In this document: positions 1 through 8,066 of the stretch, one piece after another
Layout of the letters: every line of letters begins with the position of its first letter
Numbering within the stretch: position 1 is the stretch's first letter
DNA from: Cyclobacteriaceae bacterium
GTDB lineage: Bacteria; Bacteroidota; Bacteroidia; Cytophagales; Cyclobacteriaceae
DNA length: 64,000 bases
Direction of reading: 5' to 3'
Assembly: GCA_020436085.1 (NCBI GenBank)
Contig: JAGQYM010000004.1
Span: forward strand, 1 to 64,000
The notes under the pieces: model-generated
The model's input: only the letters and a program-made list of their open reading frames with translations
Database searches by the model: none
What the model was told of the DNA's origin: nothing
Translations under genes and position numbers: made by a program

Positions 1-603
1 CTCATACACCTCATCACTCAACACAAGCAGATCGTGCTTTTCCGCGAGAGCTTCCAGAGCCTTCATGTCGATCTCTGACAATACTGCACCACTCGGATTG
101 TGTGGTGTATTCACGATGATCATTCTGGTTTTGGTGGTAATTTTTTTCTCAACCAGATTCCAATCGATTCCAAATTGGGGCGGTAGCAAGTCGATAGTAA
201 CAGGAATACCTCCGTTTAGGCGAATTGCCGGATCGTAACAATCATACGAAGGATCAAACTTGATTACTTCATCGCCATCTTTCACCAATCCAGAAATTGC
301 TGCGTAAATCGCCTCGGTTCCGCCTGCTGTAATGGTCACTTCTTTCATGGCATCCACCTCCCGACCATAGGTAGTTTTAACTACACCTGCAATCGCCTCG
401 AGTAACTCAGATGTACCTGGCATCGGAGCATATTGATTGCGTCCAGCCTTCATATGCTGGTAAATCAAATCAATAAGTTGCTCTGAAACCTGAAAATCGG
501 GGAAGCCCTGAGAGAGGTTAATGGCTTGGTTTTCTAATGCCATTTTCGACATCACCGCAAAAATGGTAGTACCAACGTCCGGCAAGCGTGACTGGATTTC
601 CAT
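1..603 (-). CDS. Methionine-type aminotransferase, class I/II (partial, C-terminus outside window)
   Basis: The first 201 codons of a fold-type I PLP aminotransferase, running off the left edge. Visible landmarks are SQGFPDF (residues 31-37), NQYAPMPG (56-63), NTPHNPSG (165-172, substrate/PLP pocket) and SDEVYE at the edge. The NQYAPM signature is typical of the YbdL/kynurenine-aminotransferase-like branch that prefers methionine. The PLP-binding lysine lies beyond the edge. The ATG at 603 follows the def stop codon by one base, so the two genes are very likely co-transcribed and translationally coupled. Exact substrate is inferred from family resemblance only. Confidence 0.85.
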   Translation of the reverse strand, partial: MEIQSRLPDVGTTIFAVMSKMALENQAINLSQGFPDFQVSEQLIDLIYQHMKAGRNQYAPMPGTSELLEAIAGVVKTTYGREVDAMKEVTITAGGTEAIYAAISGLVKDGDEVIKFDPSYDCYDPAIRLNGGIPVTIDLLPPQFGIDWNLVEKKITTKTRMIIVNTPHNPSGAVLSEIDMKALEALAEKHDLLVLSDEVYE

Positions 604-604
604 G

Positions 605-1159
605 CTACTTACGCAATGGTGCTGCGATGCGGTATTCGGTGTTTACATCACCACGACTAATATCGTTCAGCTTTCCTTTAAGCAAGCGTTTCTTCAGAGG
701 CGATAGATAGTCAATAAAAAGTACTCCTTCGATGTGATCATATTCGTGCTGAATAATTCTTGCCTGCATGCCTTCATATTTCTCATCATGGGCATTCCAA
801 TCCTCATCGAAGTATTTGATTCTTATAGCATCGGGGCGGCCCACTTTCTCGCGAATGTTTGGAATGCTGAGGCAACCTTCTTCCATGTCGACATGGTCCT
901 CATCTTCCTCCACTATCTCAGCATTGATGAACACTTTTTTAAAATCCTCCATCCCGGGCTCGTCATCCAGAGAAGTACCATCCACAACGAACATCCTGAT
1001 GGGTTTGCCAATTTGGGGAGCCGCCAATCCTATACCCTGCGCTGCATGCATTGTCTCAAACATATCTTGCGCCAGCGTTTTCACATCTGCACTTTGATCA
1101 ATATCCTGAGCACGCTTCCTGAGGACAGGATCGCCATACATCACAATGGGGTAAATCAT
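605..1159 (-). CDS. def: Peptide deformylase
   Basis: Removes the N-formyl group from nascent proteins in the cytosol. All three deformylase motifs are present in 184 residues: GIGLAAPQ (42-49), EGCLSIP (94-100) and QHEYDH (137-142). Expected metal ligands are Cys96, His138 and His142. Length is normal for the family. It is the first gene of an apparent two-gene unit with the downstream aminotransferase (one base between stop and start). A TAAATTTG candidate -7 element lies upstream at 1181-1188. Confidence 0.96.
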   Translation of the reverse strand: MIYPIVMYGDPVLRKRAQDIDQSADVKTLAQDMFETMHAAQGIGLAAPQIGKPIRMFVVDGTSLDDEPGMEDFKKVFINAEIVEEDEDHVDMEEGCLSIPNIREKVGRPDAIRIKYFDEDWNAHDEKYEGMQARIIQHEYDHIEGVLFIDYLSPLKKRLLKGKLNDISRGDVNTEYRIAAPLRK

Positions 1160-1180
1160 TCTAAATCAAATTATCGGGGG

Positions 1181-1188
1181 CAAATTTA
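1181..1188 (-). promoter_or_regulatory. Candidate -7 element upstream of def
   Basis: On the minus strand the sequence reads TAAATTTG, an exact match to the Bacteroidota TAnnTTTG -7 box, 21 bases upstream of the def ATG. No TTG is found at the expected -33 distance, so confidence is low. Confidence 0.3.
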
Positions 1189-1215
1189 GCGATTTTAGCT
1201 GGCAAGCGGATTGAT

Positions 1216-1632
1216 TCATCGCCCTTTGGACTCCATGTAAGATTGGAGGATGAGCGTGGCACTGATCCTATCCACGTTTCCTTTTACCCTTCTGTCTTTC
1301 TTTTTCATCCCACCTGCCACCATGGTTTGTAAGGCAATCTTGCTTGTGAATCGCTCGTCCACAAACTTGATCGGCATCTTGGGAAAAGTATTAGCTAAAA
1401 GGTCAGCCATCTTTCGAACTTCGGGCGCTGTGGCCGAGTCTGTATTGTTCATCTGTTTTGGCAGGCCCATCACTATCTCATCCACCGGTTCTTTTTGAAA
1501 ATAAGTTTTCAGGTAGGTGATTAGCGTGTCGGTGGGAATCGTCTCAAGGGCGGTAGCAATGATTTGCAATGGATCTGTAACTGCAAGTCCAGTACGTTTT
1601 GTGCCGTAGTCAATGGCTAGAATCCGACCCAC
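1216..1632 (-). CDS. ruvX: Putative pre-16S rRNA nuclease / Holliday-junction resolvase-like YqgF
   Basis: A 138-residue RNase H-fold protein of the YqgF/RuvX family, which processes the 5' end of 16S rRNA. The N-terminal LAIDYGTKRTG motif (about residues 5-15) with its acidic residue, MGLPKQ (55-60), and the FVDERFTS strand (about 90-97) match the family. Length is typical. The predicted start is GTG, 18 bases after the stop of the upstream di-iron protein gene. Confidence 0.93.
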   Translation of the reverse strand: MGRILAIDYGTKRTGLAVTDPLQIIATALETIPTDTLITYLKTYFQKEPVDEIVMGLPKQMNNTDSATAPEVRKMADLLANTFPKMPIKFVDERFTSKIALQTMVAGGMKKKDRRVKGNVDRISATLILQSYMESKGR

Positions 1633-1650
1633 AAATTATTGGTAAGCTGG

Positions 1651-2409
1651 TTAGTTGTACTTAACCTTTTCATCAAAGATCTGGCGAACCTTGGTTTCCA
1701 GCATCATCGCTTTGGGAAACAAAATTTCATTTTCTATCCGCGCATGAGTTTTCAGGCTCTTCTCAAACGCAACCAACTCCGAGTAGATCACTTTTACATG
1801 AAGTGGAGTGGCGTTGTTAATCGCATAGTCGCTGGTGATTTTTCTGATCCCCTCCATTTCGTCATCGTGTGCCTCGTGTTCCATGGCGAATTTCTGAAGG
1901 GAATTTTTTTCCAGCATGTAATATAGTTGAGAAGGATTGTAAGTGCCACGTGATGCCCTCTCCAGAATCCTTATGTACCCAAATAACGTGTCCTCTTCTT
2001 CGTAGATGTGGTGAATAAAGTCTTCAAGGAAAAGAGGAAACAGTTCTTTCAGATCCTTTTCCACACCCTCGTAGTCAGAGTGGTCAGCTTTGAATGACTC
2101 AACCAGTCGGGAAATATAGGGGAGTTTATGCTTTACGAAGATGAAGTGGGCGTGCTTGAGATATTCAATAATCAGGTCGATCGGGTAAGAAATCAATGGC
2201 AGATCGGCCTCTTGAAAATTCTCGCCCGGTGACTCCAGTTCTTTAAGTACTTGCTCAAGTTTCAGCCCTTTTTCAGCGCAAGCCTGCTCCAGCGTCTGCT
2301 CAGAATACTCGTAAAACCTAATGTCAAAATAGTAGAGCACATAGGCTCTCACGCTATCCTGATCTACCAGGTCACGGATTCTTTTGTCCTTCAGGGCTGT
2401 TTTATCCAT
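1651..2409 (-). CDS. Ric/ScdA-like di-iron protein (hemerythrin fold, iron-sulfur cluster repair family)
   Basis: A 252-residue protein with a short N-terminal helical domain resembling the DUF542 region of ScdA/YtfE (starting MDKTALKDKRIRDLVDQD), followed by a hemerythrin-like helical bundle. The bundle carries His/Glu pairs such as HAHFIFVKHKLPYI, FIHHIYEEEDTLF, EHEAHDDEME and HARIENEILFP, consistent with a di-iron site. Family members repair Fe-S clusters damaged by nitrosative or oxidative stress. The canonical Cys pair of the ScdA N-terminus is not obvious here. I chose the ATG at 2409 because a near-consensus promoter covers the upstream in-frame codons. Confidence 0.78.
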   Translation of the reverse strand: MDKTALKDKRIRDLVDQDSVRAYVLYYFDIRFYEYSEQTLEQACAEKGLKLEQVLKELESPGENFQEADLPLISYPIDLIIEYLKHAHFIFVKHKLPYISRLVESFKADHSDYEGVEKDLKELFPLFLEDFIHHIYEEEDTLFGYIRILERASRGTYNPSQLYYMLEKNSLQKFAMEHEAHDDEMEGIRKITSDYAINNATPLHVKVIYSELVAFEKSLKTHARIENEILFPKAMMLETKVRQIFDEKVKYN

Positions 2410-2417
2410 ACAAAGGG

Positions 2418-2448
2418 TAAATATAGGCATACCCAGAACGTAAGCCAA
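2418..2448 (-). promoter_or_regulatory. Promoter candidate for the Ric-like gene
   Basis: Minus-strand TTG (2446-2448), exactly 20 bases, then TATATTTA (2418-2425), seven of eight matches to TAnnTTTG. Predicted transcription start is near 2413, only about 4 bases before the ATG at 2409. This rules against translation from the TTG at 2448 and implies an almost leaderless mRNA. Confidence 0.5.
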
Positions 2449-2517
2449 GGTTAAATTATTGGCCCTCCAAGCTCAGAATTGGGATTATGAGCCTTTTTTA
2501 CCTTTTTTGATCCGTTA

Positions 2518-2525
2518 TAACTTTA
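2518..2525 (+). promoter_or_regulatory. Weak -7 candidate upstream of the ctpA-like gene
   Basis: TAACTTTA matches TAnnTTTG at seven of eight positions, with a run of T at the -33 distance. It lies in the 160-base divergent spacer between the Ric-like gene and the protease. Confidence 0.25.
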
Positions 2526-2572
2526 AGTTGAATTAAAACGTTAAGTCCCTACTGGACACGGTTTTCTTGACT

Positions 2573-4192
2573 ATGAACGAACCCAATAATTCAAAATATC
2601 AAATTCGACTTCCTCTAATCCTTTGCATTGGCCTGGCAGGTGGCGTACTGATAGGCGCCAGTATCAATTCTAAAACAGCTACTGACGATATAGGGAGTGA
2701 TGTACAGAAATTCAGGGAGGTGCTCTCTCTCATCAAAACGGAATATGTAGATGAAACTAAAACGGATGAATTGGTAGATGATGCCATCTCGCACATGCTT
2801 GCAAAACTTGACCCCCATTCGGCATACATTCCTGCAAGAGAGCGAGAAGAAGCCAATGAAGACCTGCGAGGAAACTTTGAGGGCATCGGAATTGAATTCA
2901 ACATATTTCGTGACACACTGGTGGTTGTGGCCGCGCTGAGCGGTGGGCCATCCGAGGCAGTGGGTGTACGGACGGGAGACCGAATAGTAAAAGTTGACGG
3001 AGAAAATATTGCCGGTATAGGGCTTCGCAATAGCGAGGTCACAAAGAGGCTGAAAGGCCCAAAGGGCACAGAGGTAAAGATCGAAGTGGTAAGAGCAAAC
3101 ACCGAAGATCCCATTCAATTCTCGATCATTCGCGACAAGATTCCACAGTTCTCAGTTGATGCTTCTTACATGATCGACCAAGAGATCGGATATATCAAGG
3201 TGAGTCGTTTTTCGCAAACTACTTACTCTGAGTTTCGGCAAGCCATGGACAAGCTGAAAGGTGAAGGGATGAAAAAATTAATCTTAGACCTTCAAGGGAA
3301 TCCTGGCGGCTACATGAATCAGGCGATTGACCTAGCAGATGACTTTCTTCCAGCAGGTGAAAAAATTGTCTTCACCAATGGAAAGGACACCCGCTACAAC
3401 TCTGACGCTCTGTCAACCAATCGAGGAGAATTTGAAAAAGGTGACTTGATCGTGTTGATAAATGAAGGAAGTGCCTCAGCCTCAGAAATTGTTGCAGGCG
3501 CCCTGCAGGACAACGATCGGGCTTTAATTGTTGGCAGAAGATCATATGGAAAAGGACTTGTCCAATCTCCATTCGATTTGGATGATGGATCAGAACTTCG
3601 TCTTACTATTTCCAGATATTATACACCAAGCGGAAGATCAATCCAGAAGCCATATGGTGACGGCCAGGAATATTCTCGAGACATCATGAAGCGCTACAAG
3701 CATGGCGAGTTCTTCCATGCCGACAGCATCAAATTCAATGACTCACTAAAGTATCTGACTTTGAATGGCAGAACGGTATATGGTGGAGGTGGCATTATGC
3801 CGGATTACTTCGTTCCTCTCGATACTACACTCAACAGTCCATACTTGAACGCACTTTTTAACTCGAACTCTTTTCAGGAATACGCATTTAATTATGCGCT
3901 TGAGAATAAAGAAAAGTTGGAGAAAATGGAATTCCCTGAGTTTCAACACAATTTCAAAGTATCAAGGTCGATGTACAATGACCTTGCAAAGGTGGGTGAG
4001 CGTAATAATGTGAAGCCAGACCTTGCCGACTTGGAAAAGAACAAGGCTGTATTTGAAACATTTCTCAAGGCTAACATTGCACGAAGGATTTGGGGGAGCG
4101 AAAGTTTCTACCCCATATTCAATGAAACGAATGAGATCCTTCAGCAGGCAGTTCAACTTTTTGATCGAGTGCCTGACAGAGTAAAGATGTAG
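2573..4192 (+). CDS. S41 family C-terminal processing peptidase
   Basis: A 539-residue periplasmic serine protease of the CtpA/Prc family, which trims or degrades envelope proteins. An N-terminal membrane anchor or uncleaved signal spans about residues 12-30, followed by a PDZ domain (about 98-180) and the S41 catalytic domain. The Ser302-Lys327 dyad sits in GSASASEI and SYGKGLVQ with the usual spacing of 25 residues. The long C-terminal extension (about 430-539) is common in Bacteroidota. I prefer ATG 2573 over the in-frame TTG at 2567. It is divergent from the Ric-like gene. Confidence 0.92.
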   Translation: MNEPNNSKYQIRLPLILCIGLAGGVLIGASINSKTATDDIGSDVQKFREVLSLIKTEYVDETKTDELVDDAISHMLAKLDPHSAYIPAREREEANEDLRGNFEGIGIEFNIFRDTLVVVAALSGGPSEAVGVRTGDRIVKVDGENIAGIGLRNSEVTKRLKGPKGTEVKIEVVRANTEDPIQFSIIRDKIPQFSVDASYMIDQEIGYIKVSRFSQTTYSEFRQAMDKLKGEGMKKLILDLQGNPGGYMNQAIDLADDFLPAGEKIVFTNGKDTRYNSDALSTNRGEFEKGDLIVLINEGSASASEIVAGALQDNDRALIVGRRSYGKGLVQSPFDLDDGSELRLTISRYYTPSGRSIQKPYGDGQEYSRDIMKRYKHGEFFHADSIKFNDSLKYLTLNGRTVYGGGGIMPDYFVPLDTTLNSPYLNALFNSNSFQEYAFNYALENKEKLEKMEFPEFQHNFKVSRSMYNDLAKVGERNNVKPDLADLEKNKAVFETFLKANIARRIWGSESFYPIFNETNEILQQAVQLFDRVPDRVKM

Positions 4193-4262
4193 CAGATCGT
4201 CCCCAATTTTTCTTTTTGGAATTTGCTAACTTCGAATCTACAACGATTCAAAGCAATTAGAT

Positions 4263-5456
4263 ATGTATTATCATCGCTTAGGGAAAATTCCACCAAAGAG
4301 ACACACTCAATTTCGCCAACCTGACGGAAGCCTTTACAAGGAAGAACTTGTAAGCTCTGAAGGTTTTTCGGGGATCTATTCTAACCTCTACCATATAAAT
4401 GCTCCTACTCGCATAAAGTCTGTCGGAGACCCGGTGAAGTATGGCCCGAAGATGATCAAAGACTATGCGCTCAAGCAAACACACTTGAATACTTCAAAGG
4501 TAGAGCATACTGGTGATGATTACCTAAGTGCGCGGAAGGTGCTGATGATGAACAGCGATTGTTCGATTTCCATTTGCTCTCCTAAGCAGCGGAAAATGGA
4601 CTACTTCTATAAAAATGCTGAAGGAGATGAGGTGCTTTTCATCCACGATGGAAGTGGAGTGCTCATTTCACAATTTGGCAAGTTGGAAATCAGACAAGGA
4701 GATTATGTTGTGATTCCGCGAACTGTTATTTATAAACTGGAATTTAACGAAGGCCCGTTGCGCCTTCAGATAACAGAATCTGCCTCACCTATAGAGACAG
4801 TGAAAAGATATAGAAATCAATTGGGTCAATTGCTGGAGCACTCACCGTATTGCGAACGAGACATTCGCCCTCCTCACGATTTGATCACTGAAACGAAGCG
4901 CGGTGAGTACCTAATGAAAATAAAGAAGCAAGGCTATCTGCATCAATACCATTATGACTACAGTCCATTAGACCTTGTAGGTTGGGACGGGTTCCTTTGG
5001 CCATATGCATTTTCAATTCATGATTTTGAACCCATCACAGGTAGAATTCATCAGCCGCCTCCCGTACACCAAACTTTTCAGGCACACAATTTTGTAATAT
5101 GTTCCTTCGTGCCACGCCTCTTCGACTATCATCCCCAGGCGATTCCTGCTCCGTATAATCACAGTAACATCGACTCGGATGAGGTTTTGTATTATGCTGA
5201 AGGAAATTTCATGAGTCGCAGAGGAATTGAGAGAGGATCATTCACCCTACATCCCGGAGGCTTGCCGCACGGACCTCACCCGGGTACGGTGGAAAAAAGT
5301 ATCGGAGCAAAGGAAACACATGAACTGGCAGTGATGATTGATACCTTCAGACCTTTGTACCTAACAGAAGATTCATTGGAATTTTTGGATAAAAAATATC
5401 CAATGAGCTGGACAGATGAGTCGACTGAACCATTCAACGAAGTCAATACGCCTTAG
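4263..5456 (+). CDS. hmgA: Homogentisate 1,2-dioxygenase
   Basis: Opens the ring of homogentisate to maleylacetoacetate in tyrosine/phenylalanine breakdown (cytosolic, Fe(II)). The 397-residue protein has the HGD N-terminal signature (MYYHRLGKIPPKRHTQFR) and a C-terminal cupin. Probable iron ligands are His300 and Glu307 (or Asp306) in NHSNIDSDEV and His336 in LPHGPHPG. It belongs to the shorter bacterial HGD-like branch rather than the approximately 440-residue human type. It starts an operon with a thioesterase-like gene (3 bases later) and a cyclase-family gene; no fumarylacetoacetase or maleylacetoacetate isomerase is in the window. Confidence 0.9.
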   Translation: MYYHRLGKIPPKRHTQFRQPDGSLYKEELVSSEGFSGIYSNLYHINAPTRIKSVGDPVKYGPKMIKDYALKQTHLNTSKVEHTGDDYLSARKVLMMNSDCSISICSPKQRKMDYFYKNAEGDEVLFIHDGSGVLISQFGKLEIRQGDYVVIPRTVIYKLEFNEGPLRLQITESASPIETVKRYRNQLGQLLEHSPYCERDIRPPHDLITETKRGEYLMKIKKQGYLHQYHYDYSPLDLVGWDGFLWPYAFSIHDFEPITGRIHQPPPVHQTFQAHNFVICSFVPRLFDYHPQAIPAPYNHSNIDSDEVLYYAEGNFMSRRGIERGSFTLHPGGLPHGPHPGTVEKSIGAKETHELAVMIDTFRPLYLTEDSLEFLDKKYPMSWTDESTEPFNEVNTP

Positions 5457-5459
5457 CCT

Positions 5460-5906
5460 TTGGATAAATTTATTGTTCCCATTCAGATTCGTTGGTCAGA
5501 CATAGACCAGAATCGTCATCTCCGTCACTCTGCCTACTACGACTATGGCGCGATGGTGCGGATGAAATATCTCAATCAACACGGGCTAACAACCGAAAAG
5601 ATGGAGGAACTACAGGTTGGTCCGATCTTATTCCGTGAAGAGGCGAAGTTTCGCAGAGAGTTGAAACTCGAGGACAAACTCACAGTGGATGTGGAGATGG
5701 TGTCAGCACGCAATGATTTTTCGCGATGGAGCTTGAGACATAATTTTCTAAAAGATGATCAGACGGCAGCTGCAATTATCAATATGGATGGAGCGTGGCT
5801 TGATCTTGTAAAAAGAAAACTTGCTGATCCTCCCGAGTTTGTAAAAGACATATTCAGGTCATTCCCCAGAAGTGCAGAATTTCAATTCATCACGTCAGAA
5901 AAATAA
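5460..5906 (+). CDS. Hot-dog fold acyl-CoA thioesterase-like protein
   Basis: A 148-residue 4HBT-family protein. The segment IRWSDIDQNRHLRHSAYYDY (10-29) is the active-site region of FAT/YbgC-like thioesterases, with Asp16-x3-His20. The only plausible start is the TTG at 5460, three bases after the hmgA stop; the next Met (residue 32) would delete the active site. Its stop overlaps the next start (TAATG). Location suggests a role in aromatic or acyl-CoA catabolism, but the substrate cannot be read from sequence. Confidence 0.82.
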   Translation: MDKFIVPIQIRWSDIDQNRHLRHSAYYDYGAMVRMKYLNQHGLTTEKMEELQVGPILFREEAKFRRELKLEDKLTVDVEMVSARNDFSRWSLRHNFLKDDQTAAAIINMDGAWLDLVKRKLADPPEFVKDIFRSFPRSAEFQFITSEK

Positions 5907-6562
5907 TGTCGCTAATCGATCTGAGTCATACCATTGAGCACGGTCTGGTTACTTACAAAGGGCTTCCTGCTCCAATTGTCTGTGACTACCTCTCCTTTGA
6001 CGACTCAAAATCAAGATACGAAGACGCAGAGTTCAACATCAGTAAAATTGAAATGGTGTCGAACACCGGCACTTATATTGATTGTCCGTTTCATAGATAT
6101 CGTGACGGAAAAGATATTAGTGAAACTGAACTGCAGAAATTCGCCAACCTACCGGGAGTAATTGTCGATGCCCACTTCACTAAAGGCATAGAAATAGGAC
6201 CGGATCATTTTGAAGGAGTTGAAGTGCTTGACAAAGCTGTTTTAGTAAGAACGCATTGGTGTGATCACTGGAATACTGATGCGTATTACGAGAATCATTC
6301 TTTTTTGACTGAAGACGCAGCCAAATTTCTAAGGGACCGCGGAGCGCGCCTGGTTGGAATTGATTCTTATAATATTGACGACACCAGAACAAAAAGAAGG
6401 CCCGTGCACTCAATTCTATTAGGCGAGGAGATTTTGATCGTGGAGCACATGTGCAACCTGGACAAGATTCCGAGCGGAGCGAAATTTCTATTCAACGCTG
6501 TGCCGCCAAAAGTGAAGGGCATGGGCACATTTCCAGTGAGAGCGTACGCCCAAATTCTCTAG
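5906..6562 (+). CDS. Cyclase-family (kynurenine formamidase-like) protein with altered metal motif
   Basis: A 218-residue metal-dependent hydrolase/cyclase-fold protein, third in the hmgA operon (start overlaps the previous stop). The family motif H-x-G-T-H-x-D-x-P-x-H reads NTGTYIDCPFH at 53-63: both of the first two His are replaced (Asn53, Tyr57), while Asp59 and His63 remain. The later conserved His168 (PVHSILL) and Glu180 (IVEHM) are kept. The family includes kynurenine formamidases and isatin hydrolases. The changed ligands argue for a distinct metal site or substrate. The gene ends directly against the stop of convergent purN. Confidence 0.82.
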   Translation: MSLIDLSHTIEHGLVTYKGLPAPIVCDYLSFDDSKSRYEDAEFNISKIEMVSNTGTYIDCPFHRYRDGKDISETELQKFANLPGVIVDAHFTKGIEIGPDHFEGVEVLDKAVLVRTHWCDHWNTDAYYENHSFLTEDAAKFLRDRGARLVGIDSYNIDDTRTKRRPVHSILLGEEILIVEHMCNLDKIPSGAKFLFNAVPPKVKGMGTFPVRAYAQIL

Positions 6563-7141
6563 CTACTGTATTCCTAAAATCCATTTCTCAATCACCTCGG
6601 GATAATGAGCATATTCAAGCTGATGAACTTTGCTGGCAATTTCATCTGGTGTGTCTGTCGGGCTGATTTCCACTGAAGTCTGAAAAAGAGTTCTTCCTTC
6701 GTCATATTTTTCATTGACGAGGTGAATAGTAATTCCAGTTTCTTTTTCTTCAGCCAACTTCACTGCTTCGTGCACTTTCGAACCGTACATGCCCTTGCCT
6801 CCATACTTTGGCAATAGGGCCGGATGAATATTTATTATTCGATCGGAATAACTCGAAATCAATTCGCTTGGCACCAGCCAGAGAAAACCGGCCAATACGA
6901 TGTGAGTTATCTCGGCCTCCTTTAGCCATTGCAACACTGTTCCCTCTCTAAATTCTTGTCTCGAAAAAATTTTTGATGGCACATTGGCGTTGGCAGCTCG
7001 CTTTAATGCATATGCCTCAGCATTATTACTCAGCAACAACGCAACTTCTATTGAATCGTGGTTTTTAAAATGCTCAAAAATCCGTTCAGCATTGGTGCCA
7101 CTGCCACTTGCAAAAACCGCTATCCTGAATTTTTTACTCAT
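6563..7141 (-). CDS. purN: Phosphoribosylglycinamide formyltransferase
   Basis: Third step of purine synthesis, transferring formyl from 10-formyl-THF to GAR. The 192-residue protein has the N-terminal SGSGTNAERI phosphate-binding loop (12-21) and catalytic residues Asn104, His106 (INIHPALLP) and Asp147 (KYDEGR). GKGMYGSKVHEAV (115-127) is the folate-site loop, close to the usual GxHGxxVH. Full length. It is last in a minus-strand run behind the UbiA-family gene (29-base gap) and its stop abuts the convergent cyclase-family stop. Confidence 0.95.
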   Translation of the reverse strand: MSKKFRIAVFASGSGTNAERIFEHFKNHDSIEVALLLSNNAEAYALKRAANANVPSKIFSRQEFREGTVLQWLKEAEITHIVLAGFLWLVPSELISSYSDRIINIHPALLPKYGGKGMYGSKVHEAVKLAEEKETGITIHLVNEKYDEGRTLFQTSVEISPTDTPDEIASKVHQLEYAHYPEVIEKWILGIQ

Positions 7142-7170
7142 TGGTCGTAAAGCTAAATTGTTTCGGCATG

Positions 7171-8028
7171 TTAAACCAAAGGCATGCTCAAGATGCCCAA
7201 CAACAAAATCATCTTAGTGAACGTGCTCAAATGAGCAAAGTCCCGAATAGTATCTGCGCGGACGAGCCGAGTAACGAGATAGCCACATGGCACAAACAAG
7301 AAAAGAATGAAATAAATAATCGGCAGACCTACGTAGAGGAAATTAATCAGCAACACCAGCAAAATGAATAGAGTCAGCAGTACGTAAAGAAATATCTTGG
7401 TCTTTCGTATTCCCCAAACGATCGGCAAAGTCTTGCAGCCAAACGTATTGTCACCTTTCCAGTCCTCCATGTCCTTTATAATCTCTCTGATAACGGTCAT
7501 GGCCAAAGCAAAGACAGCATAAATCAAAATATAGGGATTGAACGGAGGGTATAGCACATTGACGACCCAAATTGAAACTCCCGTTAGAATTCCAATGCTC
7601 AAATTTCCTACAAAAGGTTGCCTCTTGAGATTATTGGAATAAAGCCACAATAAGAATGCCGACAGAAAATTGATTAGTGCTATTTGCCAACTTATTAGCA
7701 ATCCGGCAAACGAGCCTGTAACTGAAAGTGCGGTGTGAAAAAAAATTGCATATCTGCGGGTGATGCCTTTCCCGATCACTACTCTTTCCGGTTTGTTGAT
7801 CAGATCAATTTTAACATCGTAGTAATCATTGATGATGTAACCCCCAGCAGCAATCATCATTGTAAATGCTGCTAGTAAATACAATTGCCAGTCAAAAAAA
7901 GTATGAGGTCCAACAAGAAAATAGGCAGCAAAGAATTGCGCAAATCCGATAATCACCAGATTCCAGAATCGGGTAAGTCTAAACAGCGCTTTTGCAAGCC
8001 CGTAAATCTGCATCGCAAATGACGCCAT
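7171..8028 (-). CDS. UbiA-family prenyltransferase (geranylgeranylglycerol-phosphate synthase-like)
   Basis: An integral membrane prenyltransferase of about 285 residues and 8-9 membrane helices. The first Asp-rich motif is INDYYDVKIDLINKP (66-80, Asp68/Asp71/Asp75) and a second lies at REIIKDMEDWKGD. Members annotated in Bacteroidota attach prenyl groups to lipid or quinone precursors; this sequence resembles the UbiA branch often called geranylgeranylglycerol-phosphate geranylgeranyltransferase, but substrate is uncertain. I used ATG 8028; an in-frame TTG at 8061 lies 5 bases after the receptor stop. It probably shares the transcript with the riboswitch-controlled receptor gene. Confidence 0.82.
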   Translation of the reverse strand: MASFAMQIYGLAKALFRLTRFWNLVIIGFAQFFAAYFLVGPHTFFDWQLYLLAAFTMMIAAGGYIINDYYDVKIDLINKPERVVIGKGITRRYAIFFHTALSVTGSFAGLLISWQIALINFLSAFLLWLYSNNLKRQPFVGNLSIGILTGVSIWVVNVLYPPFNPYILIYAVFALAMTVIREIIKDMEDWKGDNTFGCKTLPIVWGIRKTKIFLYVLLTLFILLVLLINFLYVGLPIIYFILFLFVPCGYLVTRLVRADTIRDFAHLSTFTKMILLLGILSMPLV

Positions 8029-8066
8029 GACGTAAAGGTAAACAAAAGCACTGCTGAACAATCAGG

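Noticed and set aside
734-1189. Antisense open frame of 151 codons opposite def
   Set aside because: All three deformylase motifs are on the other strand; the antisense product looks like no known protein.
2599-3118. Two antisense open frames of about 170 codons opposite the ctpA-like gene
   Set aside because: They lie wholly inside a well-supported S41 protease gene, have biased low-quality composition and no recognisable domain.
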